DNA of 64,000 bases from CAWAPS01 sp963783945 (GTDB taxonomy: Bacteria > Actinomycetota > Acidimicrobiia > Acidimicrobiales > Palsa-688). The stretch is from the NCBI GenBank assembly GCA_963783945.1, contig CAWAPS010000005.1, forward strand, positions 507,501 to 571,500, written 5' to 3'. Below the pieces are notes generated by a model. The model was given only the letters and a program-made list of their open reading frames with translations. It was not told where the DNA came from and did no database searches. The position numbers and the translations under genes are program-made. Within the stretch, counting starts at the first letter, position 1, and every line of letters starts with the position of its first letter. Shown in pieces: positions 63,575-64,000 of this stretch.

Positions 63575-63980
63575 GGCGACGGGACGAACGACTTGGCGGC
63601 GTCGAACCGGCGGGAGACATCCGCCCAGTTGACCAGGTTCCAAATGGCGTTCACGTAGTCCGCCTTGACGTTCTTGTACTGCGGGTAGTACGCGTGCTCC
63701 CAGACGTCGATCACCAGCAGAGGCAAGGCCCCTTGGCCACATTGCCCTGGTGGTCGTAGACCTGCTCGGTCAGCAAGCGGCCACCGAGAGGATCCCAGGC
63801 AAGTGTCCCCCACCCGGAGCCTTGGACAGTCGTTGTGACCTGGCTGATCTGGGATCTAAACGCTTCGAACGATTTGAGCTCCGCCGCCATGGCCTCAGCG
63901 AGGTCTCCGCCCCGAGATATGAGGCTCGAGAGCTGAGTAGTCGTACGGTAGATCAGGAAGTGGGTAGCTCAACCTTCACT
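63575..63980 (-). pseudogene. Fe/Mn superoxide dismutase with internal deletion and frameshifts
   Basis: Near 63950 a frame gives DLPYDYSALEPHISG, the N-terminus of an Fe/Mn SOD. It is followed at once by GDLAEAMAAELKSFEAFRSQ, which normally lies ~80 residues later, and then QVTTTVQGSGWGTLAWDPLG. The next frame continues with the metal-ligand motif VIDVWEHAYYPQYKN (Asp and His) and NAIWNLVNWADVSRRFDAAK. The missing middle contains the two His ligands, so the enzyme would be inactive. Frameshifts occur near 63735 and 63920. Confidence 0.75.
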
Positions 63981-64000
63981 TCTTTCACACGAAGCCCGTT

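Overview
The window comes from a high-GC actinobacterial chromosome. Evidence for this is GC-rich third codon positions, many GTG starts, paired GAF-ANTAR regulators, an MreB homologue, HxlR and TetR regulators, and a DUF11 surface protein with an LAATG-type sorting signal. Gene content (enoate/alcohol dehydrogenase clusters, Leu/Ile/Val-type binding proteins, a DUF6282 hydrolase) suggests Acidimicrobiia or a similar deep-branching soil or aquatic lineage. That placement is inference. No rRNA, tRNA or CRISPR array was seen.

Layout. 0-6 kb: the 3' end of an NlpC/P60 cell-wall hydrolase, a decayed glycosidase lipoprotein, then a minus-strand operon of a chimeric glycosyltransferase, an NRPS-like A-PCP-TE protein and its own phosphopantetheinyl transferase. 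6-16 kb: a truncated desaturase, two GAF-ANTAR regulators, mreB, a broken receiver domain, small HTH genes, a P450 fragment and a metallophosphoesterase. 15.7-20.4 kb: an HxlR/thioesterase operon with a clear operator, a secreted tannase-like hydrolase and a TetR gene. 20.7-30.8 kb: a catabolic block (zinc alcohol dehydrogenases, SDRs, FMN/FAD enoate reductase, binding proteins, DUF6282 hydrolase) in which about half the genes are frameshifted, truncated or internally deleted. 31-38 kb: mobile DNA, with an integrase-core remnant, an intact Tn554-like element of six genes joined mostly by 4-bp overlaps, and a broken IS630 element. 38-41 kb: decayed LuxR and GAF genes and a DUF1269-type membrane protein. 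41.3-47.5 kb: a very long repetitive DUF11 surface adhesin, interrupted by many frameshifts. 48-56 kb: an esterase, an acetate module (acetyl-CoA synthetase plus SatP transporter) and small NTF2, GYD and SRPBCC proteins. 56-64 kb: a methyltransferase, integrase and prepilin-peptidase remnants, an FAD oxidoreductase, a DeoR/MFS/HAD locus around a palindromic operator, and decayed RibD-like, acyl-CoA dehydrogenase and superoxide dismutase pieces.

Two themes stand out. First, gene decay is heavy but uneven: intact long genes sit next to genes with several indels. Some lesions (a 4-bp tandem duplication, a seven-G run) could be sequencing error, but internal deletions and missing ends cannot. Second, the intact units are coherent: acetate activation and uptake, a translationally coupled transposition operon, and a compact adenylation/carrier/thioesterase/PPTase locus that is the best candidate for new chemistry.
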